From NCBI RefSeq assembly GCF_000003815.2, contig NC_049987.1, forward strand, positions 25,027,846 through 25,091,845: DNA of 64,000 nucleotides, in the 5' to 3' direction. Made by a program: the position numbers and the translations under genes. The stretch is from Branchiostoma floridae. Its lineage: Eukaryota > Chordata > Leptocardii > Amphioxiformes > Branchiostomatidae. This document shows, piece after piece, positions 11,901 to 28,399 of this stretch; position 1 is the stretch's first letter, and the number at the start of each line of letters is the position of its first letter. The notes beneath the pieces were generated by a model. That model was given only the letters and a program-made list of their open reading frames with translations. It was not told where the DNA came from and did not search any database.

Positions 11901-13975
11901 AGCCAGGGTGTTGATTGCCAAATTTTGTACCATTGCACCTAAACGATTGTGATTTTCCTCAAAAGTTTGCTTTTTATTAAGATATCAATTTCATGTTGAA
12001 TGCCTTTCGTTGATACGCGGCATAATGTTTGTTGAGAAAATATGAGCCAGTCTGTCATATCGTTTTATTTACCTGAACTCGAGCCAAAAGAAATAATTAG
12101 CAGGTATTTCAGCCTGTGTCATGTGCTTCCTGCCTCCCCATAGATATCTGCCCCACATGCCCAAATATGGGCAGGAATCCTGGGCATGCCAAATAAGGTT
12201 GTGAGCCAGGTTCAAGGTTTGGTATGAGACATGTCAATTGACAAAGGCGAGGTGGGGAGGATTTAGGGGACCAGGAATTTTTCTAATCTCTGTTCTTTTT
12301 TGAGGAAGTGGTAATTATGGAGTTACCAGAAATTTCTGTCAAACACAAACTTTTATTTTTTGCCAACTCGAACAAGTTTGCTGTGGTTTGATTTTGGGAG
12401 CTCAGAGAAAATGGAGTGTTCTCCTTGGTTTTAGGCTTGTGGACTACTAGCACTATAATTGCACCAGTGGTTTTAAGTTTGTGTTAAAAACATCATCTGA
12501 GAGAGAGAGAGAGCATTAAACGACTATGAAAATGTAAAGAATCACTGTTGTGTAAACGGATACAAACAAGTAATGTAAAAATTTGACCATTTCCCATTGA
12601 AATTACTGTAAAAACAATGTCATGAGTTATATGGATTAAGCATTTGACAGCATAATTTATTTTATGTCAAAGTCAATGTGGACTTGGACTTAGATCCAGA
12701 TCCAAGCATAACACAGCCCTTACATACTCCTTATGTCATCCTGCTCTAGAAGATGCAGAGTGACACTTCTCACCACCTCTGCCCCTTAAGCACACCTTGT
12801 GGGCCTGTAGGGAAGGTAATTAGTGGGGAGTGTGTCTGAGATTGTTGTAGAACAAAGTCCAGCTGTCTAAAACCTCCGGGCAGGGCAAACCCAGTGATGC
12901 CACCCCAAAGTTGGTGTTGCAGCTAACAAGCAAAATTGAAGGAAACTGCAGTTTAAAAGCTATCTTTCACCTTGAGCAGGGCAGTCCCAGGGATGTAATC
13001 CCAAAGTTACATTTCAAGCAAAACTGAAGGGGAAATTGAAGTTAAATAAAAAAGGTGCCAGGGGCCAACACCACAATCAGACAGACACATGCACCCAAAT
13101 ACATAACAAAGCATTGTTGTCAAAGGGAGTTAATGTTACGTGTATCTGGGATTGTTGTAGAATGAACCACAGCTGTCTAGCAAATCCAGGCACGGCACAC
13201 CCAGTGATGGCATCCCAAAGTTGGTTTTCAAGCAAAACTGAAGGAATTGCGCTGTTGAAAGATGGTGTATTACGCCAAACGGTGGTTATACTGGGCCGGC
13301 TATATAGATACAGATACAGAGAATAAGATTGCCCCCTGCAGTTCTTAAGAAAGCAGCAAGGGGGCCCAAACCTAACCACTTACTCTCTGCCTCAAGAGCC
13401 ATCTATCACTTTAAAATTACGGCTGTAGCTTGTCAAGAACACATTAATCAAAAACAGGAGTTCTTGTGCAGTACCCCAGAAAGCCGCTAGATGGCCCAGG
13501 ATTTGATAATACTTGCCTTTTCCCTGCCAACATACTAAATATCATGACGATCCATGCATAGTTTATTGAGTTATGCTGTTCACAATAAAACATGCAGACA
13601 CACACATAAAAACATAGCAAAACATTGTTCAATTTGTTGGCAACGTGATTGACAGTACGTGTGTTTGTGATTGTTGCAGAACGAAGCCCAGCTGTTCACC
13701 ATAAGACACACATGCATGCATGCACACACACACACACACACACGAAAGTGACGAATACATAAGGAAACATTGTTCAATTTGTTGGTAAAGGTACTTAACA
13801 GTACATGTGTCTGCGATTGTTGCAGAACGAAGCCCAGTCGTCCGGCGCCGCGGGACAGGACAGATCCACCGCTGCCGTCACTTCTCTCTCACGGGACCTG
13901 AAGTTCTGCCACCTCAAGAAACGGGTCGAACTCCAGAGAAGACACGAGGCAATCTTGAAGAAGTTTGACCTGTGA
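2994..13975 (+). CDS. KEN-box, Ser/Thr-Pro-rich protein of unrecognised family (10 exons, complete)
   Basis: Exons: 2994-3190, 3890-4139, 4704-4862, 5986-6758, 7280-7353, 7746-7861, 8397-8498, 8944-9371, 9634-9700 and 13826-13975 (TGA). All borders are GT-AG and all phases match, giving 2316 nt and 771 residues. The ATG at 2994 (aaaATGG) has a strong Kozak context. Residues 1-125 form a charged, probably helical domain. A KEN box (MDKENSP) lies at 142-144 and another (EDKENSQ) at 505-507. Many S/T-P sites occur, including ETPTGRRKTRTPRSARR in exon 4 and TP-L-A/S-K/R repeats at about 623-667. The C terminus is a basic helix (LKFCHLKKRVELQRRHEAIL). KEN boxes are recognised by APC/C-Cdh1 and S/T-P-K/R sites by CDKs, so a mitotic or replication-linked role is inferred. 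I do not recognise an orthologue. Intron 2 and intron 9 carry tandem copies of exon edges. Confidence 0.85.
4198..4290 (+). other. Candidate cassette exon 2b: duplicated KEN-box exon end
   Basis: A 93-bp copy of the 3' part of exon 2 (4047-4139), displaced by 151 bp. It is preceded by an AG after a long TG-rich tract and followed by the same CAG/GTGTG donor as exon 2. It is open for exactly 31 codons in the phase required by its neighbours, and encodes HRRLQELQQRRRHNSAG followed by a second DKENSP. If spliced in, it would add 31 residues and one KEN box. The weak acceptor (TG repeats instead of a C/T tract) makes use uncertain. Confidence 0.5.
4352..4444 (+). other. Candidate cassette exon 2c: third copy of the KEN-box exon end
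   Basis: A further 93-bp copy, 154 bp downstream of exon 2b, again open for 31 codons in phase 0 and bounded by an AG and a CAG/GTGTG donor. Against copy 2b most differences are synonymous (for example CGCAGG versus CGGCGC, both Arg-Arg, and GGCAGC versus GGTAGT, both Gly-Ser). One change is Arg to Pro. The KEN core is kept. Whether it is spliced cannot be told from the DNA. Confidence 0.5.
5083..5855. mobile_element. Nonautonomous DNA transposon with GCTCGAAATAC termini (hAT-like, tentative)
   Basis: The left end reads CAGTGCTCGAAATAC and the right end GTATTTCGAGCCCTG, which are inverted complements. Subterminal repeats of the CTTGCAC/GTGCAAG type occur near both ends. Similar right or left ends are seen at 1-50 and about 10447. 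The flanks share TGTACTG, offset by three bases on the left, so the target duplication is not certain. The CAGGG-type end suggests hAT. A 124-codon minus-strand ORF inside (5148-5522) has no recognisable domain. Confidence 0.6.
7161..7255 (+). repeat. Dispersed retroelement-like tail, copy 1
   Basis: A block running from CACTGACGAAGGATAG to AGTAACTACTTTTTGG, with CCATATCCAGTTGCTTGAG inside. Closely related blocks occur at about 38605-38670 and 49708-49762. A recurring fixed tail after a variable upstream part suggests the 3' end of a 5'-truncating retroelement, family not assigned. Confidence 0.5.
7567..7676. mobile_element. Hairpin MITE, about 110 bp
   Basis: Left arm AGCCTGGAGTCAAGCATTGC continues into TAGCTTTGGTC. 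The right arm GACCAAAGCTAACAAGG continues into CTGGACTCCAGTCT, the imperfect reverse complement. Nearly the whole element is palindromic. It lies in intron 5 of the KEN-box gene. Confidence 0.65.
7915..8160. repeat. TCTG microsatellite with dispersed repeat
   Basis: A (TCTG)n tract at about 7930-7968 is followed by a block containing GGATGGATCCTTTTCATTC and TTGGTAGGTGGGTAG. Similar GGATGGATT / GTGGGTAGG blocks occur near 46117-46155, 47030-47060 and 47510-47545. Confidence 0.5.
8690..8856 (-). mobile_element. tRNA-derived SINE
   Basis: On the minus strand the sequence starts CCTGTAGCTCAACTGG, which contains an A-box-like TAGCTCAACTGG (8839-8850). About 54 bp later comes a B-box-like GGTTCAATCC (8776-8785). 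This is the internal RNA polymerase III promoter layout of tRNA-derived SINEs. The far end is approximate. It lies in intron 7 of the KEN-box gene. Confidence 0.6.
10711..10861 (-). pseudogene. LINE reverse-transcriptase C-terminal fragment
   Basis: The minus strand encodes RKRGRPNLTLKKVLEEE...LDRDAWSDIV and ends at a TGA inside a short CTGAA repeat tail. The GRP...TL...V..DL..L...DR..W pattern is typical of the C terminus of non-LTR retrotransposon ORF2, and the short repeat tail fits a 3' end. Only about 50 codons survive. Confidence 0.7.
11668..11870. mobile_element. Long inverted-repeat (foldback) element
   Basis: Arms of about 50 bp run from ACTTTCTAGGCTTCACAAAC to TTAAGATAGCTGCTA on the left and return as TAGCAGCTATCTTAAACAGT to GCCTAGAAAGT on the right. 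The loop is about 100 bp. A TSD was not resolved. Confidence 0.7.
12825..13700 (+). repeat. Tandem decayed copies of the exon 10 acceptor region
   Basis: The motif GATTGTTGCAGAACGAAGCC at the start of exon 10 (13816-13835) is preceded by copies near 12834 (GATTGTTGTAGAACAAAGTCC), 13149 (GATTGTTGTAGAATGAACC) and 13669 (GATTGTTGCAGAACGAAGCC, identical). Flanking text such as CATTGTTCAATTTGTTGG and CCCAGTGATG also recurs, so the whole intron-exon boundary was duplicated. Confidence 0.75.
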
Positions 13976-14570
13976 ACCTTTATATTCTCAGCTAAGTGTA
14001 CGTGTACAGTCTGAACTGCTAAAAAAGACCATGCAGTCTTTTTGGACAGGTGGTCACTTGTGTCAATGGGAAAAATTGTCTTAAGGTACCATCAAAGTGT
14101 TTCTTATTGGCCAGGTGGTTCTTATGTAGAGGTGGTCACTTGTACAGATTTTGTCCAAGAAATGAGTCATTTTTTTGACATACCGTATTTCATAATCTAC
14201 TAGATACAGAAATGCATATAAAACTTGTTGTCTGTAATTACCTTCGCAAAAAAAAGGTTATATTTTGGGTAGCATTTGTTTGTATGTATGTAGAAGACCA
14301 GCATAGTCCATGTTGTCCAGTGCTCATAACAAAGTGTCATCTTCAATTCTGATTGATTGAAACTTTGCTGTACGATGTAAATAAGCACATTTATGCTTTG
14401 CAGTAAGCAACATTACAAATCATACAACCTGGTGCTAGTTCTAGTATGCAAACCTACATGTATTATAGCTACCAAGTCTCCTTCATCCAAGAAGGCTCTC
14501 AGCTACCAATCATAGTCTAAAAGCCTTCTAATCGTCAGGAAATGATCAATAAAAAGGTAATTCATGTAAT
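13976..14570 (+). other. 3' untranslated region of the KEN-box gene
   Basis: Downstream of the TGA there is no further coding evidence. An AATAAA at 14548-14553 is the first good polyadenylation signal. Part of the interval (about 14005-14150) resembles the GGTGGTCACTTG interior of the ACAGTCAAACCTG MITE family. Confidence 0.5.
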
Positions 14571-15296
14571 TTCAAACATTTTCGGTCACCATTTTTTCGA
14601 TGTCAGCTAACAGTAAAAGAGACATTTGTGCCTTTTCGATTCCTTCTCTCAACAAACTGCTTAGATCCCAACAACCAAGTTTTCCTTGGCTGAGCCTTGA
14701 AACCGTCTTGCTTGGATCATTCTCCCTTCTTCAGGCTCAAGACCCTTGGATCCCTGCCACTTTTACTTAAAGGAGCTCATTCTCACCTGCTAAGACACTC
14801 AACAACGATCTTGGTTGAAGCCCTCACACAGGTGAAACGGAAAACCACATCTTGAAGCGAAATTCCACGGAGCCAAGAATAGTCTGTTGTTGGAAGCACG
14901 TGTCAGTGGTGGTGGCTTAAATGTCAGTGATCAGAGGCATTCTTGTCTTGAGCTGTGTGAGAAGTATGCTGACGTACACATGTATTAACAGATGTTTCCA
15001 GGCCACTAGACTATAGCTTTCTTGTACATACATTTTGTACTACAGAAACTTAAAGTTGTGATGAAAGTACAATGTATATTGCTGTATTATCAACTTTGTG
15101 CTATATACCCAGTGTTAAGACCGCCTTAATGTAGATTTGTGTCTATAGTACATTGTATTGCAAACAATAGTTTTGTACATTATGTAGTAGATATGTAAGT
15201 ATCTCATGTGTATTGATATGTGTATCAGTAGCTCTAGTTTGTCATTGTTGACTCTATTGTGACTCTATTGTGAATTGTTGTACGTTTGCTGATGCA

Positions 15297-15650
15297 GGGC
15301 TCGTGACTGCGACTAGATTTGGTCGCAATGCGACCGTAATTTTAATAATGCGCCTATTCTTTAAATGATGGTCGCACGGCGCGCCAATAAAAAAATGAGC
15401 AACGCCCTTATTTTCCCCCGAAAACTTCGCTCAAAGTTCAAAATTCGCCGATTTCGGCCTTCACCGAGCCGCCATTTTGATTCTAACTCAAGTCTCGCGC
15501 AAGTCTCGCAGTAACTCACATCTCGCGAATCGCGAGAGTCGCACCCCATTGGCCATTTCGGCGTGACGTAGCTCGCCCGGCCGCCATTATTTGTGGAATA
15601 TCTGATATCCCCGCTGTGATCGCGGGAAAAATCACGCAGGAACGCTTCAA
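15297..15650 (+). promoter_or_regulatory. Orphan CpG-rich promoter-like block
   Basis: About 15360-15650 is rich in CpG and holds several motifs of housekeeping promoters: GCCGCCATTTTG and GCCGCCATTATT (YY1-like), CTCGCGAATCGCGAG (near the TCTCGCGAGA class), ATTGG (reverse CCAAT), TGACGTAG (CRE-like) and GCGGGAAAAA (E2F-like). No supported coding exon follows. The block begins just after a CAGGGCTCGTGACTGCGAC sequence that looks like a transposon end, so it could be the promoter of a decayed element. Confidence 0.4.
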
Positions 15651-16489
15651 AAGCGTGTAACTTTGACGAAAACTCATCGAATGCCTAAAGTCCTTGGTGA
15701 TAAGTACATGTATAGGATTCTTTTGGAGGTTTTTTTTGCTTGTTTGTCGGTGGAATGCGGGAAAAACAACAGCTAATGCGACGATGACAAACTGGGGAGG
15801 GGGGCTGTGTCGGCACTGAAGTCGTAGAAAATGTTGAACGGAGGTCGCGATTTTTTCACGGTTCCTTCAGATATTAATTTTGTTGCAGTCTTTATTTTCA
15901 AAAGACCGATAAATAGATGTTCTTTGTTGGGAAAAGTTCGATTGATTTGCCCTTCGAGCACATCTTTTCTGCTAGATTTTTTCAACTGAAAATATGAATT
16001 GTTTGTACACAGATTTTTCTATATAAGTTAACACTGATGTTACAGGCTACAAGTAAACCTCTAATTTTCCAGTGCATCTATTTTCAGCTATGTTCTTAAC
16101 AAAGTAGAAGAGATACAAAAGAAATACAAGATGTACCTGACAGTCCTGGCTACACTTTCTCCTCTGTTGGTTTGCAGATTTTCTTGTAGACTTCTTTAGT
16201 TTGTTGTTGTTGTATATGTAACAGTCAAGTTTCACCTTTAGCAGTAAGGTTAATTTACCCTTCCTGATTGTGTGTATTAACTTAGGAAACATTATAAAAA
16301 TCATATATTGTAAGGAATCAGTGTTGTATTACTTGAAAGTGATCTCATGTATTCTCTTGTTTCTTGTTTGGTTACTGGGTAACTATATATAATATATAAC
16401 ACCCCTAATTAATTCTTTAAGCCATACCCACCTCTAGTCAAAAACATTGATTATCGGTATTGGAGTAATATTTTGTATGGCTTCAGACG

Positions 16490-16603
16490 TTTGCTTGTGC
16501 TCCCAACCTTTCATAGTGGTGCTCCTAACTTTTTGCTGGCGCTCCTAAGTTTTAGGAGTTAGGAGCGCCATGCTCCTAGGTCAAAAAGTTAGTCTGGAGC
16601 CCT
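16490..16603. mobile_element. Transposon end with GCTCCTAA inverted repeats
   Basis: The segment carries repeated GCTCCTAA(C/G) motifs and the palindrome GCGCTCCTAA / TTAGGAGCGC, and ends in GTCTGGAGCCCTG. The AGCCCTG end matches the complement of CAGGGCT ends seen elsewhere in the window. Its other end was not identified. Confidence 0.45.
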
Positions 16604-17517
16604 GTGATGTTTGATCGATACTGTATCAATGAAGAGAGAAATTGTTTTTCACATTAAATCAGAAGGGGCTGCTTAGCCTTTCTGTGGAAAAAGATTGTTT
16701 ATGAACCTATCTTTGAGTTTACAATTTCTGAACCCAGATGTACTTAGACTTAGATCCTCCCTTGTCTAGTGGCACATTGGGCAGCAAGCATTCTTTGTGT
16801 GATTTGGGGCGTGAGTTTCCGCTTGGTTTAGGCTTGGTCAAGGTCCCTTTGTAGCATATGTTTTAAGTTAGTTGTGGTCTTCCCTATCTTTCTTTTTCAT
16901 TTGACGGGTTGCCAGTGCAGCGCTGTACGTTAGTTGAGGAAAAACAAACAGAGTTTCTCCATTTCCACAAGGAACACTAGCGGTCTTTCCTTAGTCTCTC
17001 TGTACATAGCTTGAGGCCTAGGGAGGAAGATGTTGTGTTTCTGGTCACACGATTAGCACTAACAGAACCTGCCGACCTCTTGCAAGGGAACATAAGATTT
17101 TCCATCTGACATTTTAGTGATTAAAATGAAGAATCGATTTCCTCGCCTCTAACCCTCGCCTGACATTGAACAATCGTTGATGTACCAGATTGTGTGTGAG
17201 TGAGTGTATGTGTCTGTGAGTGTGTGTCTCTCTGTCTGTGAGTATGTCTGTGTGTGTGACTGTGCGCGTGTGTGTGTGTTGCAATAGAAAAAGTGTTGCA
17301 AAAAGACCCACCAAAATTGGGTCCCCTTTATGTTGAAACACTTTTATTTTGACAGCTGAAATTAGAGAAAGGAAATCCCATTCTTCTACTGACCTCAACT
17401 TTTTAAAGAGTCGTAATCAGAAACACAACATTCATTTTCCTGTGCCCAAGGCTTCCTCTGACCAATCCAATGTAAAAAGGCGTTCACACTACCGATAAAC
17501 GTCTCAAAAAACATCAG

Positions 17518-17545
17518 GGGCCTAACCTCTGCTTGGAGAGCAGTC
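17518..17545. mobile_element. Isolated right end of the CTCCAAGCAGAGGTT MITE family
   Basis: The sequence CCTAACCTCTGCTTGGAGAG matches the right terminus of the family. The matching left end was not found nearby. Confidence 0.5.
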
Positions 17546-17830
17546 CACACATCTTGAGACAATCTGTAAATATTTCCCCAGCCCACCCCTCCAACATCAG
17601 TGGTCAAACCGTCCATAAGTCTTATTAAGTGACCAGGGAAGACAAGGGTCGTGTCTTGGAATGAATCCTCCACATCTTGCCAAGACATTCCTTCGCACAT
17701 GCCTCCGGGAGTGACTCCCCTTGGCAAATATGAGCATTCCTTCTCCGGCGGACTGTTGCCAGATCACAACGCTGTACCCTACATGGGAATGTTTGTGTCG
17801 AGGTTTGGCAGATTGCAGAAATCTTGTACT

Positions 17831-18500
17831 CTCCAAGCAGAGGTTAGGTTTCCGGCGGGCTTTTGACATCGTTTTAGGCGTTNNNNNNNNNNNNNNNNNN
17901 NNNNNNNNNNNNNNNNNNNNNNNNNNNNNNNNNNNNNNNNNNNNNNNNNNNNNNNNNNNNNNNNNNNNNNNNNNNNNNNNNNNNNNNNNNNNNNNNNNNN
18001 NNNNNNNNNNNNNNNNNNNNNNNNNNNNNNNNNNNNNNNNNNNNNNNNNNNNNNNNNNNNNNNNNNNNNNNNNNNNNNNNNNNNNNNNNNNNNNNNNNNN
18101 NNNNNNNNNNNNNNNNNNNNNNNNNNNNNNNNNNNNNNNNNNNNNNNNNNNNNNNNNNNNNNNNNNNNNNNNNNNNNNNNNNNNNNNNNNNNNNNNNNNN
18201 NNNNNNNNNNNNNNNNNNNNNNNNNNNNNNNNNNNNNNNNNNNNNNNNNNNNNNNNNNNNNNNNNNNNNNNNNNNNNNNNNNNNNNNNNNNNNNNNNNNN
18301 NNNNNNNNNNNNNNNNNNNNNNNNNNNNNNNNNNNNNNNNNNNNNNNNNNNNNNNNNNACAAAATTATCAAGACTTGAAACTAGCCGCCGGCGGATTATC
18401 CACCACCCATGATTTTGCCAGGTTTTCTGTTAGTAAAAAAAAAAAAGACAAAAATGGCTGAATCGATGTCAAAAACCAGCCCGGGAGCCAAACCTCTGCT
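17831..18500. mobile_element. CTCCAAGCAGAGGTT-family element, interrupted by an assembly gap
   Basis: The left end CTCTCCAAGCAGAGGTTAGG is followed by TTTTAGGCGTT, shared with the element at 20751. The right end at about 18490 reads AAACCTCTGCTTGCGG, a degraded terminus. Most of the interior is N (17883-18358). Confidence 0.55.
17883..18358. other. Assembly gap (N)
   Basis: Run of N; no content can be inferred. Confidence 1.
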
Positions 18501-18619
18501 TGCGGTGCATTTGACGTCATCTGTTCATATTCAGTAACATCCCAAATCATAGGAGAAATGTGGTTTTGACATTTATTGTTTCCATAGCCAATGTCACCTC
18601 TTCCAGAATTTCCCGTGCT

Positions 18620-19150
18620 CAGTTACTCTTGAGTTCTGATGCCTGACTCCGAAGTTTAGGCCGGTTCTGGTTGGCGAACTTCTACTTGGAGAGTACTACT
18701 ACATTTTGCACTAAAGCCTTAGTATTGCCACTTCTTTGTCTTTGTTATGTAACTTGGCGCCTGACGCCAAAGTTGAGCCCGGACAGGTTTGCGAACTTGT
18801 TGATGCCCACCTGCTAACTGCAAACTTCTTCTTGGAGACTACAATACTACTTCTATATTTTGTACTAAAGCCCAGGCTAGTATTGCCACTGGATCTCCCT
18901 TATGTAACTTGACGCCTGACGCCGAAGTTGAGGCCGGACTGGCTTGCGAACGTCTACTAGGAGAGTACATTTTGTGCTACTACTAAAGCCCCGACATTGC
19001 GACTTTGTCTTTCTTATGTGACCTGGCGCCTGACGCCGAAGTTGAGGCCGGACTGGCTTGCGAACGTCTACTAGGAGAGTACATTTTGTGCTACTACTAA
19101 AGCCCCGACATTGCGACTTTGTCTTTCTTATGTGACCTGACGCCTGACGC
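18620..19150 (-). repeat. Tandem partial copies of the calponin-like terminal exon end
   Basis: The 3' end of the alternative terminal exon plus its downstream sequence is repeated about every 118-145 bp. Shared text includes GCCTGACGCCGAAGTTGAGG, CCGGACTGG(C/T)TTGCGAAC and TACTAGGAGAG. Copies lie near 18640, 18755, 18905, 19025 and 19145, the last being inside the functional exon. The copy near 18755 extends furthest into the exon (to a degraded GATGCCCACCTGC). Each keeps the reverse complement of the NFGVRR coding end. Confidence 0.8.
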
Positions 19151-19310
19151 CGAAGTTGAGGCCGGACTGGTTTGCGAACTTGTTTGACCCCATCTGCAGG
19201 CTGACTGCCTTCCGCCCCTCCATCATCTGCTCCTCCGTGAACAGGCGGATGTTCTCCTCCGACGGCTTCGGGCCGAACATGGGGCCGTAGTAGTCGGGCT
19301 TGGTTTGTGC
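19128..19310 (-). CDS. Calponin-like gene, alternative terminal exon B
   Basis: Read on the minus strand from an AG acceptor at 19311-19312, this exon encodes 60 residues plus TAA. It starts AQTKPDYYGPMFGPKPSEE and ends GSNKFANQSGLNFGVRRQVT. It starts with the same AQTKP in the same phase as terminal exon A at 21401, so the two should be mutually exclusive. The calponin-type repeat differs from exon A (FANQSGLNFGVRR versus [13 protein letters not shown]), which could change actin binding. Joined to exons 1-4 it gives 188 residues. Partial 5' copies lie at about 19440-19491 and 19605-19653. Confidence 0.8.
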   Translation of the reverse strand, partial: AQTKPDYYGPMFGPKPSEENIRLFTEEQMMEGRKAVSLQMGSNKFANQSGLNFGVRRQVT

Positions 19311-19430
19311 CTATGTACATTCAAACAATAGGTAAATGTAACTACATGTAGCCCCATAGTCTTTACGGTTCTCCACTGTGTCTAACGCAAAGTTTGGGGA
19401 GCTGGAGGTGGAGCCTATCCCTCCCCTTCC

Positions 19431-19660
19431 ACTGTCAGAAGGCTTTGGCCCAAACATGGGGCCGTAGTAGCAGTATGGCTTGGTCTGTGCCTACATTCAG
19501 AAAATAGGTAAAGGTAGCTAGCCCCATAGCCTTTACACACGGTAGGGGCTGTAGGTTGCTATACACTGTGAGGGCATGGTGCCTAGCCCTTCCCTCTCCT
19601 CCCACCGGACAGTATTCGGTTCATAGGACCGTGGTAGTCTGGCTTGGTTTGCGCCTAGGC
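19431..19660 (-). pseudogene. Two partial copies of the terminal exon 5' edge
   Basis: On the minus strand about 19491-19440 encodes AQTKPYCYYGPMFGPKPSDS and about 19653-19605 encodes AQTKPDYHGPM before the similarity decays. Both repeat the start of terminal exon B after a similar upstream block (CCTACATTC.GA). Neither continues into a calponin repeat, so they are probably duplication debris. Confidence 0.65.
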
Positions 19661-20750
19661 CTACATTCCGAGATACATTCAAAGACAATATAACAGTGCA
19701 GTAGTATAGTACTAGAGTAGAAGACGTTTAATTGCAGACCAAAAGCACAGCGTATTTCGTGCAATTATCCGGGTAGTGCAAATGAATAACGCGAAGTTAT
19801 CCAGCTGGACCGCACTGGTTCGGGATTTTAAGATTCCGTGCAATTATTAAACAGAAGTGTGTGGTAATCCGTTGTGCAATTAACTGGCCTCTATAGTATC
19901 TCAGCAGATGCAACTACATCTGGACTGAAAATTTTGATGTAAGCTTACCTGGTAAGAATTACCTGAGAAAAGAGACAGATCTATGGAGAATGGGGCATAA
20001 TAGATTTATTTGAGTTCTGTCATGTTATGTTTCAGCCCTGCATTACTAGTATCTTCTACTTGTCCCAAGTAGAATGAGTGCGTACTTTAATCCAGGAGCA
20101 AGACATCATAAAAAGAATTACACAGTCAGTACACGGGTAAGATTGATTGATTTATTAGAGTCTAGTGATGAACAACTTTTAATCTCAGTTAACTAATCCA
20201 CTCTTTGTTATCTCATGACAGTCATATGCATTGCAAAATGAAAGCAAGTGTGATAAAGCATAATGGTAATACATGGAAGCTAAGGCATAGCGTTACTTTT
20301 TAGAATTCTAAAAACAGACATGAGTTTGTTCAAAAGCATCCATGAAGAACATTTAACATATTCCACATTGTAAAACGACTGTTATGAGGACAAATGCTTC
20401 GAACAAGTCATTCAGTAGCAAAGATTGCTGTACAATGAGCGTGTTATCAAATTAGCATTAGAAAAAGTTATCCAAAAAATCAATGTAGAAGATGTTTAGG
20501 ATTTTTACCAACAAATGCATCTTTTATTTAAACATCATGTTCACAAGTTAACAGTGTTCTAAAATAAAACATGTTGCCTAGTAAACGTCATAATAATAAC
20601 CTAGTTTCAATAAGTACTGGAATGGCCAATCATATTTTACTTGCAAATATAACGTTACTATCAAAAAAAAATTAATGAACAACTTGATAACTTTTCCTAT
20701 ACGAGTCAGGCAGCAAGTAGAGTTAGTTCCCTTTGTCTTCCACGTGAGTT

Positions 20751-20968
20751 CGCACTCTCCAAGCAGACGTTAGGCTCCGACTTACTCTGGACGTCATTTT
20801 AGGCGTTGTTGCCTTTTTTTTACTATTTGTCAGGTTTTCTTTTTATCTGTGCTTTCTTTTTGTCTGCCAGCCTAGCACAGACAAAAAGAAACTTCATAAA
20901 AAAGGGAGGACAACATAAACGCATAAAAGACATCTAAAACAAGCTAGAGGCTAACTTCTGCTTGGAGA
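20751..20968. mobile_element. MITE of the CTCCAAGCAGAGGTT family
   Basis: The left end CTCTCCAAGCAGACGTTAGG and right end GGCTAACTTCTGCTTGGAGA are inverted repeats. The interior contains TTTTAGGCGTTGT, shared with the copy at 17831, and a T-rich/A-rich inverted pair (TTTGTCTG / CAGACAAA). It lies between the two alternative terminal exons of the calponin-like gene. Confidence 0.65.
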
Positions 20969-20989
20969 ATAGACCGAGTTAGCCTTAGG

Positions 20990-21190
20990 GCATGGTCACA
21001 TAGGTCGTGCGAACGTCGTACGATCGCTAACTTGGAGGACAAAAATGTAGGTCTCCTGCAAAGTTCAACTATCTTGGTACACAAAATGCTGATTTGGATC
21101 CATGTCGGTGGTTGGTTCTGTCACGGCCTGCTTGAAAATCCTATGGCATCAAAATCGTACGACGATCGCACGACCTATGTGACCGCGCCC
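20990..21190. repeat. Inverted-repeat element with GTCGTACGATCG ends
   Basis: Left arm GGCATGGTCACATAGGTCG continues to CGTCGTACGATCG. The right arm is the complement, CGTACGACGATCGCACGACC to GTGACCGCGCCC. A structure of about 200 bp, consistent with another foldback element. Confidence 0.6.
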
Positions 21191-21221
21191 TTAGTTAGCC
21201 TGTGTGCCATTCCCGGTTAGT

Positions 21222-28256
<7,035 letters not shown>

Positions 28257-28399
28257 CTTAAGATACACCTGTAACAGCGTCAGGTCCCACCACACGGCAG
28301 CCCCTCCCTTAGCATGGATCTTCAGCTCTACACCGGTACAATTACATCACAAACGCCGCCACTACAGTCCAGCCAGCCCTCCGCGGTTTAACTTGAGAC

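Larger units (their letters stand above)
9701..13825 (+). other. Intron 9 of the KEN-box gene, repeat-rich
   Basis: This 4.1-kb intron is much larger than the others. It holds a LINE fragment (10711-10861), a long inverted repeat (11668-11870), three degraded copies of the last exon's acceptor region (around 12834, 13149 and 13669) and a CA repeat (13722-13743). Confidence 0.8.

Noticed and set aside
17395-17727. 110-codon minus-strand ORF
   Set aside because: Part of it is a MITE end and the rest has no recognisable domain; a degraded gene fragment cannot be excluded, but there is no support.
17721-18461. Long ORFs across N runs here and at 31682-32692, 48873-49371 and 37289-37675
   Set aside because: The apparent length comes from untranslatable N; only short flanking codons are real.
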